Source of the DNA: Myxococcota bacterium
GTDB lineage: Bacteria; Myxococcota_A; UBA9160; UBA4427
Reading direction: 5' to 3'
NCBI GenBank assembly: GCA_029941885.1
Contig: JAPYTP010000030.1
Location: 8,701 to 43,032, forward strand
Length of the DNA: 34,332 bases
In this document: positions 1-7,585 of the stretch, piece by piece
How positions within the stretch are numbered: the first letter of the stretch is position 1
How the letters are laid out: every line of letters begins with the position of its first letter
Program-made: the position numbers and the translations under genes
Notes under the pieces: generated by a model
What the model was told of the DNA's origin: nothing
What the model saw: the letters and a program-made list of their open reading frames with translations, nothing else
Databases searched by the model: none

Positions 1-495
1 ATTCGCTCCGGATTCATCTGGGCCGCGTTGCGTTTCGGGCGAATTCGAGTGAGAAGTCGAGGGAGAAGTCGAGGGAGAAGTCGAGTCGGACGCGAATGGT
101 GAACGGTGTTCGCCGTCGGGACGCGGGTCCCAGGGGAAGCCGCTGCCGGTGGTCGGATCGGATTGGCTGACGAAATGCCGGAAACGATCCTGGAAGTCGC
201 CGAGCCCGTCCGTCGCGTCATCGACGCTCTTCTTGATCGCGCCGTAGAGCGCGTCGCCGCCCCGGGAGAGGATCTGGGTCAAGAGCGTGTCGGAGGGATT
301 CTCCTTGGCGCGTTGGTTGTCGACGAGAATCTGGGACAGCGCAACCTGCGTGATATCCTCTCCGGTCTGCTTGTCGATCACTCGAACTTCTTCGCCCTCT
401 TCGAGAAGCTTCGAGATCCCCTTCAGCGTGATGTACCGGCTGGTTTCGGTGTTGTACAGCTTGCGATTGGCATAGCGCTTGATCAGAATTGCCAT
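1..495 (-). CDS. phaR: PhaR-type polyhydroxyalkanoate synthesis regulator (partial, C-terminus cut by window edge)
   Basis: The gene starts at an ATG at 495-493 and stays open for 165 codons to the left edge, so its 3' end is outside the window. The N-terminus (MAILIKRYANRKLYNTETS, then RYITLKGISKLLEEG and VIDKQTGEDITQ) is the characteristic PHB/PHA accumulation regulator DNA-binding domain, residues about 1-65. Family members repress phasin and PHA genes and bind PHA granules; that is family knowledge, not shown here. After about residue 110 the protein becomes a low-complexity Ser/Thr/Pro/Asp tail that contains a 12-bp tandem repeat. It is the last visible gene of a minus-strand operon, 38 bp after the helical protein at 534-1004. 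No PHA synthase is in view. Confidence 0.88.
   Translation of the reverse strand, partial: MAILIKRYANRKLYNTETSRYITLKGISKLLEEGEEVRVIDKQTGEDITQVALSQILVDNQRAKENPSDTLLTQILSRGGDALYGAIKKSVDDATDGLGDFQDRFRHFVSQSDPTTGSGFPWDPRPDGEHRSPFASDSTSPSTSPSTSHSNSPETQRGPDESGAN
51..85. repeat. 12-bp tandem repeat, almost three copies, inside phaR
   Basis: The unit gagaagtcgagg occurs twice perfectly (51-62, 63-74) and again for 11 bases (75-85). In the phaR frame it encodes an S-P-S-T repeat in the disordered tail. The 12-bp unit keeps frame, so copy-number change would only alter tail length. Confidence 0.85.
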
Positions 496-533
496 GGCGC
501 GAGTCTAGCAGGGCGGAAGCAGGACGAACGCGA

Positions 534-1004
534 TCAACCTTCGATGTCGAAGCGCTGTACCCGGGGCTTCGCGCTCGGTGGCGGTCGCGAGGCCGTCGTG
601 TCTGGCGGTTGCGATGTGGAAGACCGATCCGGTTCGGGTTGCGGCCGTACACCGAACTCCCAGAGGACCTCCCGAAAACCGAGAAATGCTCGTAGCACCG
701 GACGGGCATCGGAATCCGTCTGGGAGCGGACTTCCCAGCGCGTGATCTCGGCCTCGAGTGCCTTCGCCAGAGGGAGAGCAAGGGCCGAAGGTAGTGCGAA
801 CGCCTCGCCCCGCCGGAGTGAAGAGATCAGCGCGTCGAGGCCCCGACCGATCTCGCCTGCCAGGCCGTCGGGAGCGACCGAGTGAATGCCGCTCGCCCGC
901 ATCGATGCGGAAAGCAGCGCCCGAGCGGCCTCGAGAGATTCGAGCGTCGCACGGCCGAGGTGTTCTCGTGCACGGCGCAACCCATCCTCGGCCTCCCCAT
1001 TCAA
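534..1004 (-). CDS. Conserved-looking helical protein of unknown function in the ArsA/PhaR operon
   Basis: This is a 156-residue protein whose TTG start (1004-1002) overlaps the TGA of the upstream ATPase gene by 4 bp (TTGA), which argues for translational coupling. It has no signal peptide, membrane segment or Cys cluster. Residues about 1-115 look like a run of amphipathic, Ala/Leu/Arg-rich helices; the most distinctive stretch is RWEVRSQTDSDARPVLRAF followed by LGFREVLWEFGVRP (about 88-120). The last 35 residues are Pro/Ser-rich and probably disordered. I do not recognise a named family. Size and helical character resemble phasins and other small granule-associated proteins, and it lies directly before phaR, but that link is only contextual. 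Confidence 0.75.
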   Translation of the reverse strand: MNGEAEDGLRRAREHLGRATLESLEAARALLSASMRASGIHSVAPDGLAGEIGRGLDALISSLRRGEAFALPSALALPLAKALEAEITRWEVRSQTDSDARPVLRAFLGFREVLWEFGVRPQPEPDRSSTSQPPDTTASRPPPSAKPRVQRFDIEG

Positions 1005-2251
1005 TCTGAGGCCTCGGCCGAGCTCGTTTGTGGCGCGAGGGTCGTTCCTGTGAGCGCACGTCCGATCTCGAGCAACCCCTCGATTCGGTCGACGTCATCG
1101 GCGAATTCCGGCACCGAGTGACATTCCAGCCGCCGCAGGGCGACGCGTCGGCGGAGCACCTCAAGGGTTCGATCGGCGCATTCGCACGCGTGAGCCGCCT
1201 CTCTGACAGTGGCGATGAGATCCGCCGCCAGGCGAGTGGCTTCGCCCTTCGATTCGTTGCATCGGGAATCGGGAATCGCCTCGAAGGCGGCGCACAGACT
1301 CTCCGCATCCCGTGCGAGCCCCTCCTCGGTCGCGCGCTCGAGCCATTCGCGGGCGTCTTGGTCGATCGGCCAGGGTCGAACCCGGTTGACGATCACCGCC
1401 GCTAGGCAGACGCCGAGTTCATCGAGTTCGTCGAGGAATTCGAGGGTACCCGGCTCCGAGCCCGAGGCGGCACCGCAGATCAGGAGGAAATTCGTGTGTT
1501 TGCCTAACAGGATCTGTTCGATGCGTGTGGCGCGTTCGCGAAAGCCGTCCGACAGTCCGTCGATCGCACTCAGGAATTCGGTCAATTCATCGAGAAAACC
1601 GGCGCCCGCGATCCGGTCGAGCAGATTGAACACGTGGTGGAGCGGACGGGCGAAGAACCGCATTCCAAGGCGACTGGCGGACATCGCGGGGCGCACCAAT
1701 GCTCGCACGAATCGACTCTCGAGGAATTCGCGGAGCCGACGGGGTGCGCGTAGGAAATCGAGAGCATGGCTCGAGGGCGGCGTGTCGACGATGACGAGGT
1801 CATAGCGACCGGATTCGACCATCTCGTGCACCTGCTCCATGGCCGCGTATTCGGCGCTTCCCGCCAGGGCCTCCGAGAGATGGCGATAGATCCGATTGTC
1901 GAGGATGCGGGAGAGGATCGCCTCATCTTGCGTCAGCCGGGTGACGAGTCGATCGAAGGTCGGCTTGGGATCGAGCATCATCGCGTGGAGCGTTCCGGCG
2001 GCAGGATTCGCGACCCACGACTCGTCGAGGGGCAATTCGACGGCCGTCGGAGTCGAACCGAGGCTCTCGAGGCCGAGCGCATCGGCGAGCCGTCGCGCGG
2101 GGTCGATGGTGAGTACGAGGGTGCGGCGTCCTTGCAACGCAGCCTGCAGGCCGAGCGCTGCGGCAATCGTCGTCTTGCCGACGCCGCCGGTGCCTGCGCA
2201 GACGAGAACGCGGGAAGCGCGAAGCCCCTCCTCGAGGCTGGGTCGACTCAT
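1001..2251 (-). CDS. ArsA/Get3-like ATPase (second of a tandem pair)
   Basis: A 416-residue P-loop ATPase of the ArsA/Get3 (SIMIBI) class. The deviant Walker A reads AGTGGVGKTTIAAAL (about residues 19-33), followed by the switch-like LTIDPARRLADALG and, mid-protein, VIVDTPPSSHALDFLRAP. The chosen ATG at 2251-2249 overlaps the TGA of the upstream ATPase (ATGA, 2248-2251); an upstream in-frame start at 2344 would lie deep inside that gene and adds a low-complexity Arg-rich leader, so I reject it. ArsA relatives either energise arsenite efflux or deliver tail-anchored proteins. Here there is no arsB, arsR or arsC neighbour and I see no obvious metal-binding Cys pair, so arsenic resistance is unlikely. 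Paired single-domain ArsA-like ATPases probably act as a heterodimer with the product of 2248-3240; the client is unknown. Confidence 0.88.
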   Translation of the reverse strand: MSRPSLEEGLRASRVLVCAGTGGVGKTTIAAALGLQAALQGRRTLVLTIDPARRLADALGLESLGSTPTAVELPLDESWVANPAAGTLHAMMLDPKPTFDRLVTRLTQDEAILSRILDNRIYRHLSEALAGSAEYAAMEQVHEMVESGRYDLVIVDTPPSSHALDFLRAPRRLREFLESRFVRALVRPAMSASRLGMRFFARPLHHVFNLLDRIAGAGFLDELTEFLSAIDGLSDGFRERATRIEQILLGKHTNFLLICGAASGSEPGTLEFLDELDELGVCLAAVIVNRVRPWPIDQDAREWLERATEEGLARDAESLCAAFEAIPDSRCNESKGEATRLAADLIATVREAAHACECADRTLEVLRRRVALRRLECHSVPEFADDVDRIEGLLEIGRALTGTTLAPQTSSAEASD

Positions 2252-3240
2252 GTGGCGGAGGCCCCCTCGGTCCTTGCTTCCGGCCAGACGGGATCTTCGA
2301 GAAGCGAGCGGGAGAGCCCGGCCCAATGGCTGTCGGCACCGCATCCCGTTGGAATATTGGGCATGTCGAGAATGGGTAAACGGCAGAGCGCAGAGACCCG
2401 CGCCCGTTGACTTCGGGCCATGACATCGCGGTGATGGGCGTGGTCGAAAATTCGTCGCAGGTCGGCGACCCGCGGCAGGACATCGAACGCGAGGTCTTCT
2501 CGGAGTTGCGGAAGCGCCTCGGCGAGCCCGTCGACAGGATGGGTGGGGAGTCCGTTCACGACGATTCGGTCCACAGCAATGTCGATTTCCGAGCGTGCCC
2601 GCTCGATGAGTTCGACGGTTTCCGCTACGGGCAATTCTTCGGCGAGTGTGACCGGCAACAGCAGGGTCCGCTCACGATCGTGAACGAGTTCTTCGACCCA
2701 GCCGGCATGCCGCGAGAGCGGGCCGGCCTGGAGCGCTTGTTGAACGACCCGCGGAACGTCGAGGAAAGTCAAGCCGTGGCCCGTGGCCGGTGCGTCGACG
2801 ATCAGGAGGTCATAGAAGGGTCCGCCGCGATCGCTCCGCTTCTGTTCGAGGTGCCAGACCTTTCCGAGCATGATCAACTCCCGCCAGCCCGGTGCGGCTT
2901 CGAGCAACTGTTGAAAAATCTCCGTCTGTAGGACGCGGTCGGTCACGGCGCCCAGACCGGTCTGCAGCCGCACATAGTCGGCGAGCGCCTCGTGGGGATC
3001 GACGTGAATCGCGTGGAGGCCCGGGCGGAGCGCGCGTCCGGCGTAGCCGAGCGGAGCGGGGCGCACTTCGAATCGGGAGGCGACGGACTCGATCGCCGCG
3101 GTTTCGGCAAGCAGCACGCGCTTGCCCGCCCGCCGGGCGGCTTCGGCGAGCGCGCAGGATACGGTCGTCTTGCCAACGCCTCCCTTGCCCGTCACGACGA
3201 TCAATCGGCGGTCGAGCAGGCTGCGGAAGGCACCGGTCAT
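2248..3240 (-). CDS. ArsA/Get3-like ATPase (first of a tandem pair)
   Basis: A 330-residue ATPase opening with LIVVTGKGGVGKTTVSCAL (Walker A about residues 17-25) and carrying VDAPATGHGLTFLDVPRVV (about 150-168), the DxPPTGHxLxLL-like motif of ArsA/Get3 proteins. It is the first gene of the minus-strand operon and overlaps the next ATPase by 4 bp. It is only moderately similar to its neighbour (both keep the P-loop and the D-A/T-P motif but differ in length and C-terminus), as expected for an old duplication giving an obligate pair rather than a recent copy. No strong Shine-Dalgarno is visible before the ATG at 3240-3238. Cytosolic; substrate not deducible from sequence. Confidence 0.88.
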   Translation of the reverse strand: MTGAFRSLLDRRLIVVTGKGGVGKTTVSCALAEAARRAGKRVLLAETAAIESVASRFEVRPAPLGYAGRALRPGLHAIHVDPHEALADYVRLQTGLGAVTDRVLQTEIFQQLLEAAPGWRELIMLGKVWHLEQKRSDRGGPFYDLLIVDAPATGHGLTFLDVPRVVQQALQAGPLSRHAGWVEELVHDRERTLLLPVTLAEELPVAETVELIERARSEIDIAVDRIVVNGLPTHPVDGLAEALPQLREDLAFDVLPRVADLRRIFDHAHHRDVMARSQRARVSALCRLPILDMPNIPTGCGADSHWAGLSRSLLEDPVWPEARTEGASAT

Positions 3241-3482
3241 GAGTCGGCTCGTCGCGGAGGCGCGAGTTCTTCGTGGGGTATACCCATCATCGTTGGCTCT
3301 GAGTCTAGCTCTCCCTGGCCCCCTGCGCGGGGATCCCAGGCGATTCCGGCACTTGCGGCCAGACTCAAGCCCTGTGCGGTTGTTTCCGAAGAGGTTGATT
3401 GTAGAAGTGTTTTTGCGACCCGGCGACGTTCGAAAGGATTGGCCCTTCGAGCGATCGTGACCTGTCGCTCGGGGATTTCACC

Positions 3483-4958
3483 TTGATCGTCTCCTGTGAG
3501 GAATGTTCGACCAGCTTCCAGCTCGATGAAGCGCGAATTCCGGCGAGCGGTGCCCGGGTGCGCTGCTCGCGCTGCAAGCACGCCTTCTTCTTGGCCAGCC
3601 CGTCTGCGAGCCAGACGGATCGGGTTCACTCGATTGCAGAGGATGCAGCGAGCGCACTCGATTCGCCGTCGGCGGCGCAGGACCTGCCAGGCACGACCCT
3701 CGATGGTCTGGTCGAGACGCCGGACCAGGCGCCCGAGGCTGAGCCCGAAGAAGAGGATTGGCAGTTCTCGGAGGAGATCCGGGTCGAGGGTGACGATGGC
3801 CCCGACGACGAGTCGACCGGAGAATTCTCGACCCAGGCAGATAGCGAGAGCGAATTCGGGGTGAGTGAGGACTTCGGAGCCGGATTCGACGAATCCGCGC
3901 TGCTCGCCGAGGTGTCGGACTCGGACGCCGAAGACGCTCTCGAGGCCGGTTCGAACCTCGCAGTCGAGCATCAGGCCGCTCCCTCCGCGGCTTCCCCGCT
4001 GGAGGCGGCTTCCGATTCGGAAACGGATTTGCCACAGCGCGACCCATCGAGCTTTGGATCGGTCGACGACTATTCCGAGCTGATGGAGGACGAGGAGCCT
4101 TTCGCCAGCTTTGATCTGGCGAGCGAAATCGCTTCGGAACTCGCAGTAGAAGAGGCTGCCGATCTCGGGGCTGTCCTCGATGACGAGAGTGGGCCGACGG
4201 ATGATCTCGGGGATCCGGAGAGCTGGGATCTGGTTGGCAGCGACGATCTCACGGCGGAGCGATCGTCGAATTCGGGTCTGGCCCAGTCCGCATACAGCCC
4301 CTCGACGGCCGACTCGGAGGAGACGGATGAATTCTTCTCGGATGAAGGCTACGGGGAGATGGACTACGACCACGAGGCCGGCTCGTCCCGGTCCTCCACC
4401 GGAATCGCTGCTCGGGTCGGTCGTATCGTCGGCTGGACCACGAGCGTGGCCCTCGCGGGCGGCGTCCTCTTCCTTGCGCTGCAGACCGAGTGGGCGCGCT
4501 GGGCACAAGCACCCCAGGTAGTGAGCCACGGTCCGCTCTACGCCGAGACGACCTCGTCGGGATGGGTCGAGACCAGTCGCTCGGGACCGATCCTGCGCTT
4601 CGAAGGTCAGATTCGGAACACCGGCATCAAGGCCATCTGGCCCGGCGTCATCCAGCTTGCGCTGCTCGATGGAGCGGGGGAACGATTGGCGGCGATGCCG
4701 ATTCAGGCTGGTGTCCCGATCTCGAAGACGATCCTGCGGGAGGCAGCCCCCGAGACGATCGCAGCGCGGGCGATCGCGGCCTCACGCCGTCTCGTCGGAA
4801 CCCCGCTCGCTCCGGGTGAGGCCCGGACTTTCGAGGCCCTCTTGTTCAGCGACCAGCTTCCGGACCAGGCACAGCGTGTACTTCTCGAGGTCGGCGAATC
4901 GCGCGTCGGGGCAGCGGTGTCGGGTCAGCTCGACGCCGAATCGGATTCGTCGCCCTGA
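3483..4958 (+). CDS. MJ0042-type zinc-ribbon, single-pass membrane protein with DUF3426-like C-terminus
   Basis: 491 residues from a TTG start (gggga lies about 8 nt upstream). The N-terminus MIVSCEECSTSFQLDEA ... RVRCSRCKHAF is the MJ0042 zinc ribbon with Cys5, Cys8, Cys28 and Cys31. Residues about 60-310 are highly acidic, Ser/Glu/Asp-rich and probably disordered. One membrane segment lies at about 317-337 (TSVALAGGVLFLALQ). Residues about 345-475 form a DUF3426-like beta domain of the type found outside the membrane (LRFEGQIRNTGIKAIWPGVIQ and LAPGEARTFEALLF). The layout, zinc ribbon in the cytosol, acidic linker, membrane pass, periplasmic domain, suggests signal or scaffold function across the membrane; the role of the family is not established. 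Its 3' end overlaps the 3' end of tatA by 34 bp on the opposite strand. Confidence 0.85.
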   Translation: MIVSCEECSTSFQLDEARIPASGARVRCSRCKHAFFLASPSASQTDRVHSIAEDAASALDSPSAAQDLPGTTLDGLVETPDQAPEAEPEEEDWQFSEEIRVEGDDGPDDESTGEFSTQADSESEFGVSEDFGAGFDESALLAEVSDSDAEDALEAGSNLAVEHQAAPSAASPLEAASDSETDLPQRDPSSFGSVDDYSELMEDEEPFASFDLASEIASELAVEEAADLGAVLDDESGPTDDLGDPESWDLVGSDDLTAERSSNSGLAQSAYSPSTADSEETDEFFSDEGYGEMDYDHEAGSSRSSTGIAARVGRIVGWTTSVALAGGVLFLALQTEWARWAQAPQVVSHGPLYAETTSSGWVETSRSGPILRFEGQIRNTGIKAIWPGVIQLALLDGAGERLAAMPIQAGVPISKTILREAAPETIAARAIAASRRLVGTPLAPGEARTFEALLFSDQLPDQAQRVLLEVGESRVGAAVSGQLDAESDSSP

Positions 4959-5134
4959 TCGACCTTGTCCTTTTCCGGGGTGACGTCGATTTCGTCATCG
5001 CCGGAGATACCGGCCTTGAAATTCTTGATCGCCTTGCCGAACCCGGAGCCGATTTCGGGGAGGCGTCGGGCTCCGAACAGAACGACCACTATCACGAGGA
5101 TGATCCCGAGTTCCATCGGTCCCATTCCGAACAT
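4925..5134 (-). CDS. tatA: Sec-independent twin-arginine translocase subunit TatA
   Basis: 69 residues. The sequence MFGMGPMELGIILVIVVV then LFGARRLPEIGSGFGKAIKNFK is the full TatA signature: a short membrane helix (about 7-22), the F-G hinge and an amphipathic helix (about 26-45), followed by an acidic tail. The ATG at 5134-5132 is preceded by GGAGG with 5-nt spacing, which decides the start over longer upstream frames. TatA oligomers form the pore that moves folded proteins bearing RR signal peptides; tatB and tatC are not in the window. A likely Tat client is the broken gene at 22925-23660. The gene converges on and overlaps the zinc-ribbon gene (4925-4958). Confidence 0.93.
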   Translation of the reverse strand: MFGMGPMELGIILVIVVVLFGARRLPEIGSGFGKAIKNFKAGISGDDEIDVTPEKDKVDQGDESDSASS

Positions 5135-5312
5135 CGGAGCCTCCGCGCGCGCAGGAGTGGCGCGATCGGGCAGCATGGTGCCGTCGGGGCGAGACCCGGT
5201 CAAGCGCCGCGAGTCGAGGCGGGGTCGGCCCCCGGATGGATCGGGACGAGGATCCACCCACCCACTCACCGCATTCATTGAATGCTCGAGGCGGAGGCTA
5301 GACTCCACGGCC

Positions 5313-6674
5313 ATGGCACTCTTCAAGGCGTACGACGTCCGCGGAATCGTTCCGGATGAACTCGATTCGGAAAAAGCCTATTCGATCGGTCGGGCGATCG
5401 CGTTCTTCATCGGAACCGGTCCGATCGCTGTGGGTCGGGATGCTCGGGTCCACTCCCCCGACCTGACTGGCGCCCTGGTCGATGGAATTCGTGACGAGGG
5501 CGTGGACGTTCTCGATATCGGATTGGTCGCGACGCCCATGCTCTATTTCGCCGTCGAGCGACTGCGCGCCGAGGCGGGGGTGATGGTCACGGCCTCCCAT
5601 AATCCGGGCGAATACAACGGCTTCAAGATCTGTCGGGCCCATGCGGTTCCGGTCGGCGAGGCCAGCGGACTGAAGGAGATCGAGGCGTTCGTTCCGGTAC
5701 GCTCCGATGCTCCGAAGGCCGCCGAGCGCGGCGCGGTGAGCGAACACGACGTGGTGGATTCCTATGCAGAACACGCCCTCTCGGTCGGGGAGCATCGACC
5801 CCCCCTCAAGATCGCGATCGACTGTGGAAACGGCATGGCGTCGGTCGGGCTCGAACCGGTTCTCGCGGCGCTGCCGGTCGACGTGATCCGGCTCTATTTC
5901 GAACCCGACGGGTCCTTTCCTAATCACGAGGCGGATCCGCTCAAGGTCGAGAATCTGCGAGACGTCTCCGAGGCCGTTCGCCGCGAGGGGGCCGATTTCG
6001 GCGTGGCCTTCGATGGGGATGGGGATCGTGCGGTCTTCGTGGATGGGAGCGGCGAACCGATCTCTGCGGACCTCGCGACGGCCCTGATCGCGCGCAGGGT
6101 GCTGACCCGACATGCAGGAGCGCGCGTCCTCTACGATCTGCGTTCGAGCCGTGTCGTTGCGGAGGAGATCGAGCGAAACGGAGGCGAGGCAGGGATGTGT
6201 CGAGTGGGCCATTCCTTCGTCAAGGCGCAGATGCGCGAAGAGGGCGCGATCTTCGCGGGCGAGCTGTCAGGGCATCTGTATTTCCGCTTTTCAAAGAATC
6301 TGATTGCGGACGACGGCATCGCGGCCCTGGTCGCGATGCTCGACGTATTGGGAGCGGAGGGACGACCGCTCGGCGAATTGATCGATCCGCTTCGATGTTA
6401 TTCCGCCAGTGGTGAGATCAACAGTCGCGTGAAAGATACGGATTTCGTCATCGAATCGATCGCCGCGGAGCACGCAGACGCACCGGAGGTATCCCGCCTC
6501 GACGGTCTGCTCGTCCGATATCCCAGCTGGTGGTTCAATATTCGGGCCTCGAATACCGAACCTGTCCTGCGTCTGAATCTCGAAGCGGACACCGAAAGCG
6601 AGATGGAGAGCCGCCGCGACGAAGTGCTCGAACGGATCGCAGCCCTCCGTCTGGGTGGGAACATCGCCTCCTGA
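5313..6674 (+). CDS. Phosphomannomutase/phosphoglucomutase
   Basis: 453 residues with all signatures of the alpha-D-phosphohexomutase superfamily: TASHNPGEYNGFK with the phosphorylated Ser95, the metal loop FDGDGDR (Asp234, Asp236, Asp238), the sugar-specificity loop GELSGHLYF, and the C-terminal phosphate-binding RASNTEPVLRL. It interconverts mannose or glucose 6- and 1-phosphates, feeding GDP-mannose, LPS and exopolysaccharide synthesis. The GELSGH loop resembles the AlgC-type dual enzyme, but substrate preference cannot be settled by eye. The ATG at 5313 coincides with the family start (MALFKAYDVRG). A long upstream in-frame extension exists but runs antisense through tatA and is rejected. 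178 bp separate it from the divergent tatA. Confidence 0.93.
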   Translation: MALFKAYDVRGIVPDELDSEKAYSIGRAIAFFIGTGPIAVGRDARVHSPDLTGALVDGIRDEGVDVLDIGLVATPMLYFAVERLRAEAGVMVTASHNPGEYNGFKICRAHAVPVGEASGLKEIEAFVPVRSDAPKAAERGAVSEHDVVDSYAEHALSVGEHRPPLKIAIDCGNGMASVGLEPVLAALPVDVIRLYFEPDGSFPNHEADPLKVENLRDVSEAVRREGADFGVAFDGDGDRAVFVDGSGEPISADLATALIARRVLTRHAGARVLYDLRSSRVVAEEIERNGGEAGMCRVGHSFVKAQMREEGAIFAGELSGHLYFRFSKNLIADDGIAALVAMLDVLGAEGRPLGELIDPLRCYSASGEINSRVKDTDFVIESIAAEHADAPEVSRLDGLLVRYPSWWFNIRASNTEPVLRLNLEADTESEMESRRDEVLERIAALRLGGNIAS

Positions 6675-6720
6675 CGGCGGCCGCACGCGCTTCCGGTAAG
6701 GTCTCGCCCGGGAGGCCCGT

Positions 6721-7569
6721 GTGATCCATACGACCGATCGCGATCAAGCTGGACTGATCTCTCGATTAGGGCTAGGTGTGATGCTCCTCTCGGAAGGTCT
6801 TGGTTTCCTGCGCCGGGAGCGTCGGCTCTGGCCTCTCGCGCTGATCCCCGTGCTCTTTGCCGTCGTCGGAGTTGCGGGTGCGATCACCCTCTTCTGGACC
6901 CATTTCGAAGCCATCCAGCAGATCATTGCGGAGATGCTTCCGGTTCTCGAGTCGACGCAATGGTGGACCTGGCTCTGGGTGGGGCCGGGGAAGGCGCTCT
7001 TCTGGTTGCTCGGCTGGTTCGCGGTCCTCGTGAGTTTTGCGGTGTCGGTGGTCGCGGGACTGCTCGTCGCGAATCTGGCGGCCGCGCCGTTCCTCGACCA
7101 GCTCTCCCTACGGGTCGAGGCCATCGCACTCGGTCATCCGCCGGCCTCGGGACCCGAATCCTCGTCTCTGCTCGCAGGAGCGCTGAATAGTTTTGCCGCG
7201 GAATTGCAGCGGATGGCCTTCCTCGGCGGCCTCTGGCTCACCCTGACCCTGGCGGGTTTCGTGTTTCCGGGTGCCTATCTCGTGACCGGCCCCCTGCTGG
7301 TGGCGACGACGATCCTCTTCCTTCCGCTCGACTACGCCGGTTTCGCGCTCGACCGTAGGGGCGTCCCCTTCGGATCGCGTCGGCGCTGGCTCTGGTCCGA
7401 GCTTCCGACCATGGTCGGATTCGGCGGCGTCGCATTCGGTGCTTGCCTGGTGCCCGGACTCAACCTGCTGATCCTGCCTTCCCTCGTTACGGCGGGGACA
7501 CTGCTCGTCCTACGTGCGCACCCGGACGATGTCCGCCCGAGGGCGGCCGGAGCCCGGGAACAAGGCTGA
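6721..7569 (+). CDS. EI24/CysZ-like integral membrane protein
   Basis: 282 residues from a GTG start with GGGAGG about 6 nt upstream. There are four or more hydrophobic segments (about 38-60, 85-120, 165-205 and 222-250). The stretches AAPFLDQLSLRVEA and FLPLDYAGFALDRRGVPFGSRRR match the EI24 family, which includes the sulfate permease accessory protein CysZ. CysZ-type function (sulfate uptake) is possible, but many bacterial EI24 proteins are uncharacterised and no sulfur genes are adjacent. It follows the phosphohexomutase by 46 bp on the same strand and may be cotranscribed. It ends 16 bp from the convergent hydrolase gene. Confidence 0.8.
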   Translation: MIHTTDRDQAGLISRLGLGVMLLSEGLGFLRRERRLWPLALIPVLFAVVGVAGAITLFWTHFEAIQQIIAEMLPVLESTQWWTWLWVGPGKALFWLLGWFAVLVSFAVSVVAGLLVANLAAAPFLDQLSLRVEAIALGHPPASGPESSSLLAGALNSFAAELQRMAFLGGLWLTLTLAGFVFPGAYLVTGPLLVATTILFLPLDYAGFALDRRGVPFGSRRRWLWSELPTMVGFGGVAFGACLVPGLNLLILPSLVTAGTLLVLRAHPDDVRPRAAGAREQG

Positions 7570-7577
7570 ACTCAGCC
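7564..7577. terminator. Possible bidirectional hairpin between converging genes
   Basis: GGCTG-AACT-CAGCC is a perfect 5-bp stem with a 4-nt loop that includes the EI24 stop codon and lies in the 16-bp gap between two converging genes. No proper U-run follows closely, so termination is a guess. Confidence 0.25.
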
Positions 7578-7585
7578 GGCTGTGG

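Noticed and set aside
1001-3240. Arsenic resistance operon
   Set aside because: Two ArsA-like ATPases are present, but no arsenite pump, reductase or ArsR-type regulator, and no clear metal-binding Cys set.
3237-4529. Long minus-strand reading frame of about 430 codons
   Set aside because: It lies antisense to the zinc-ribbon/DUF3426 gene, has no recognisable domain and is Arg/Gly-rich, as expected for a shadow frame in high-GC DNA.
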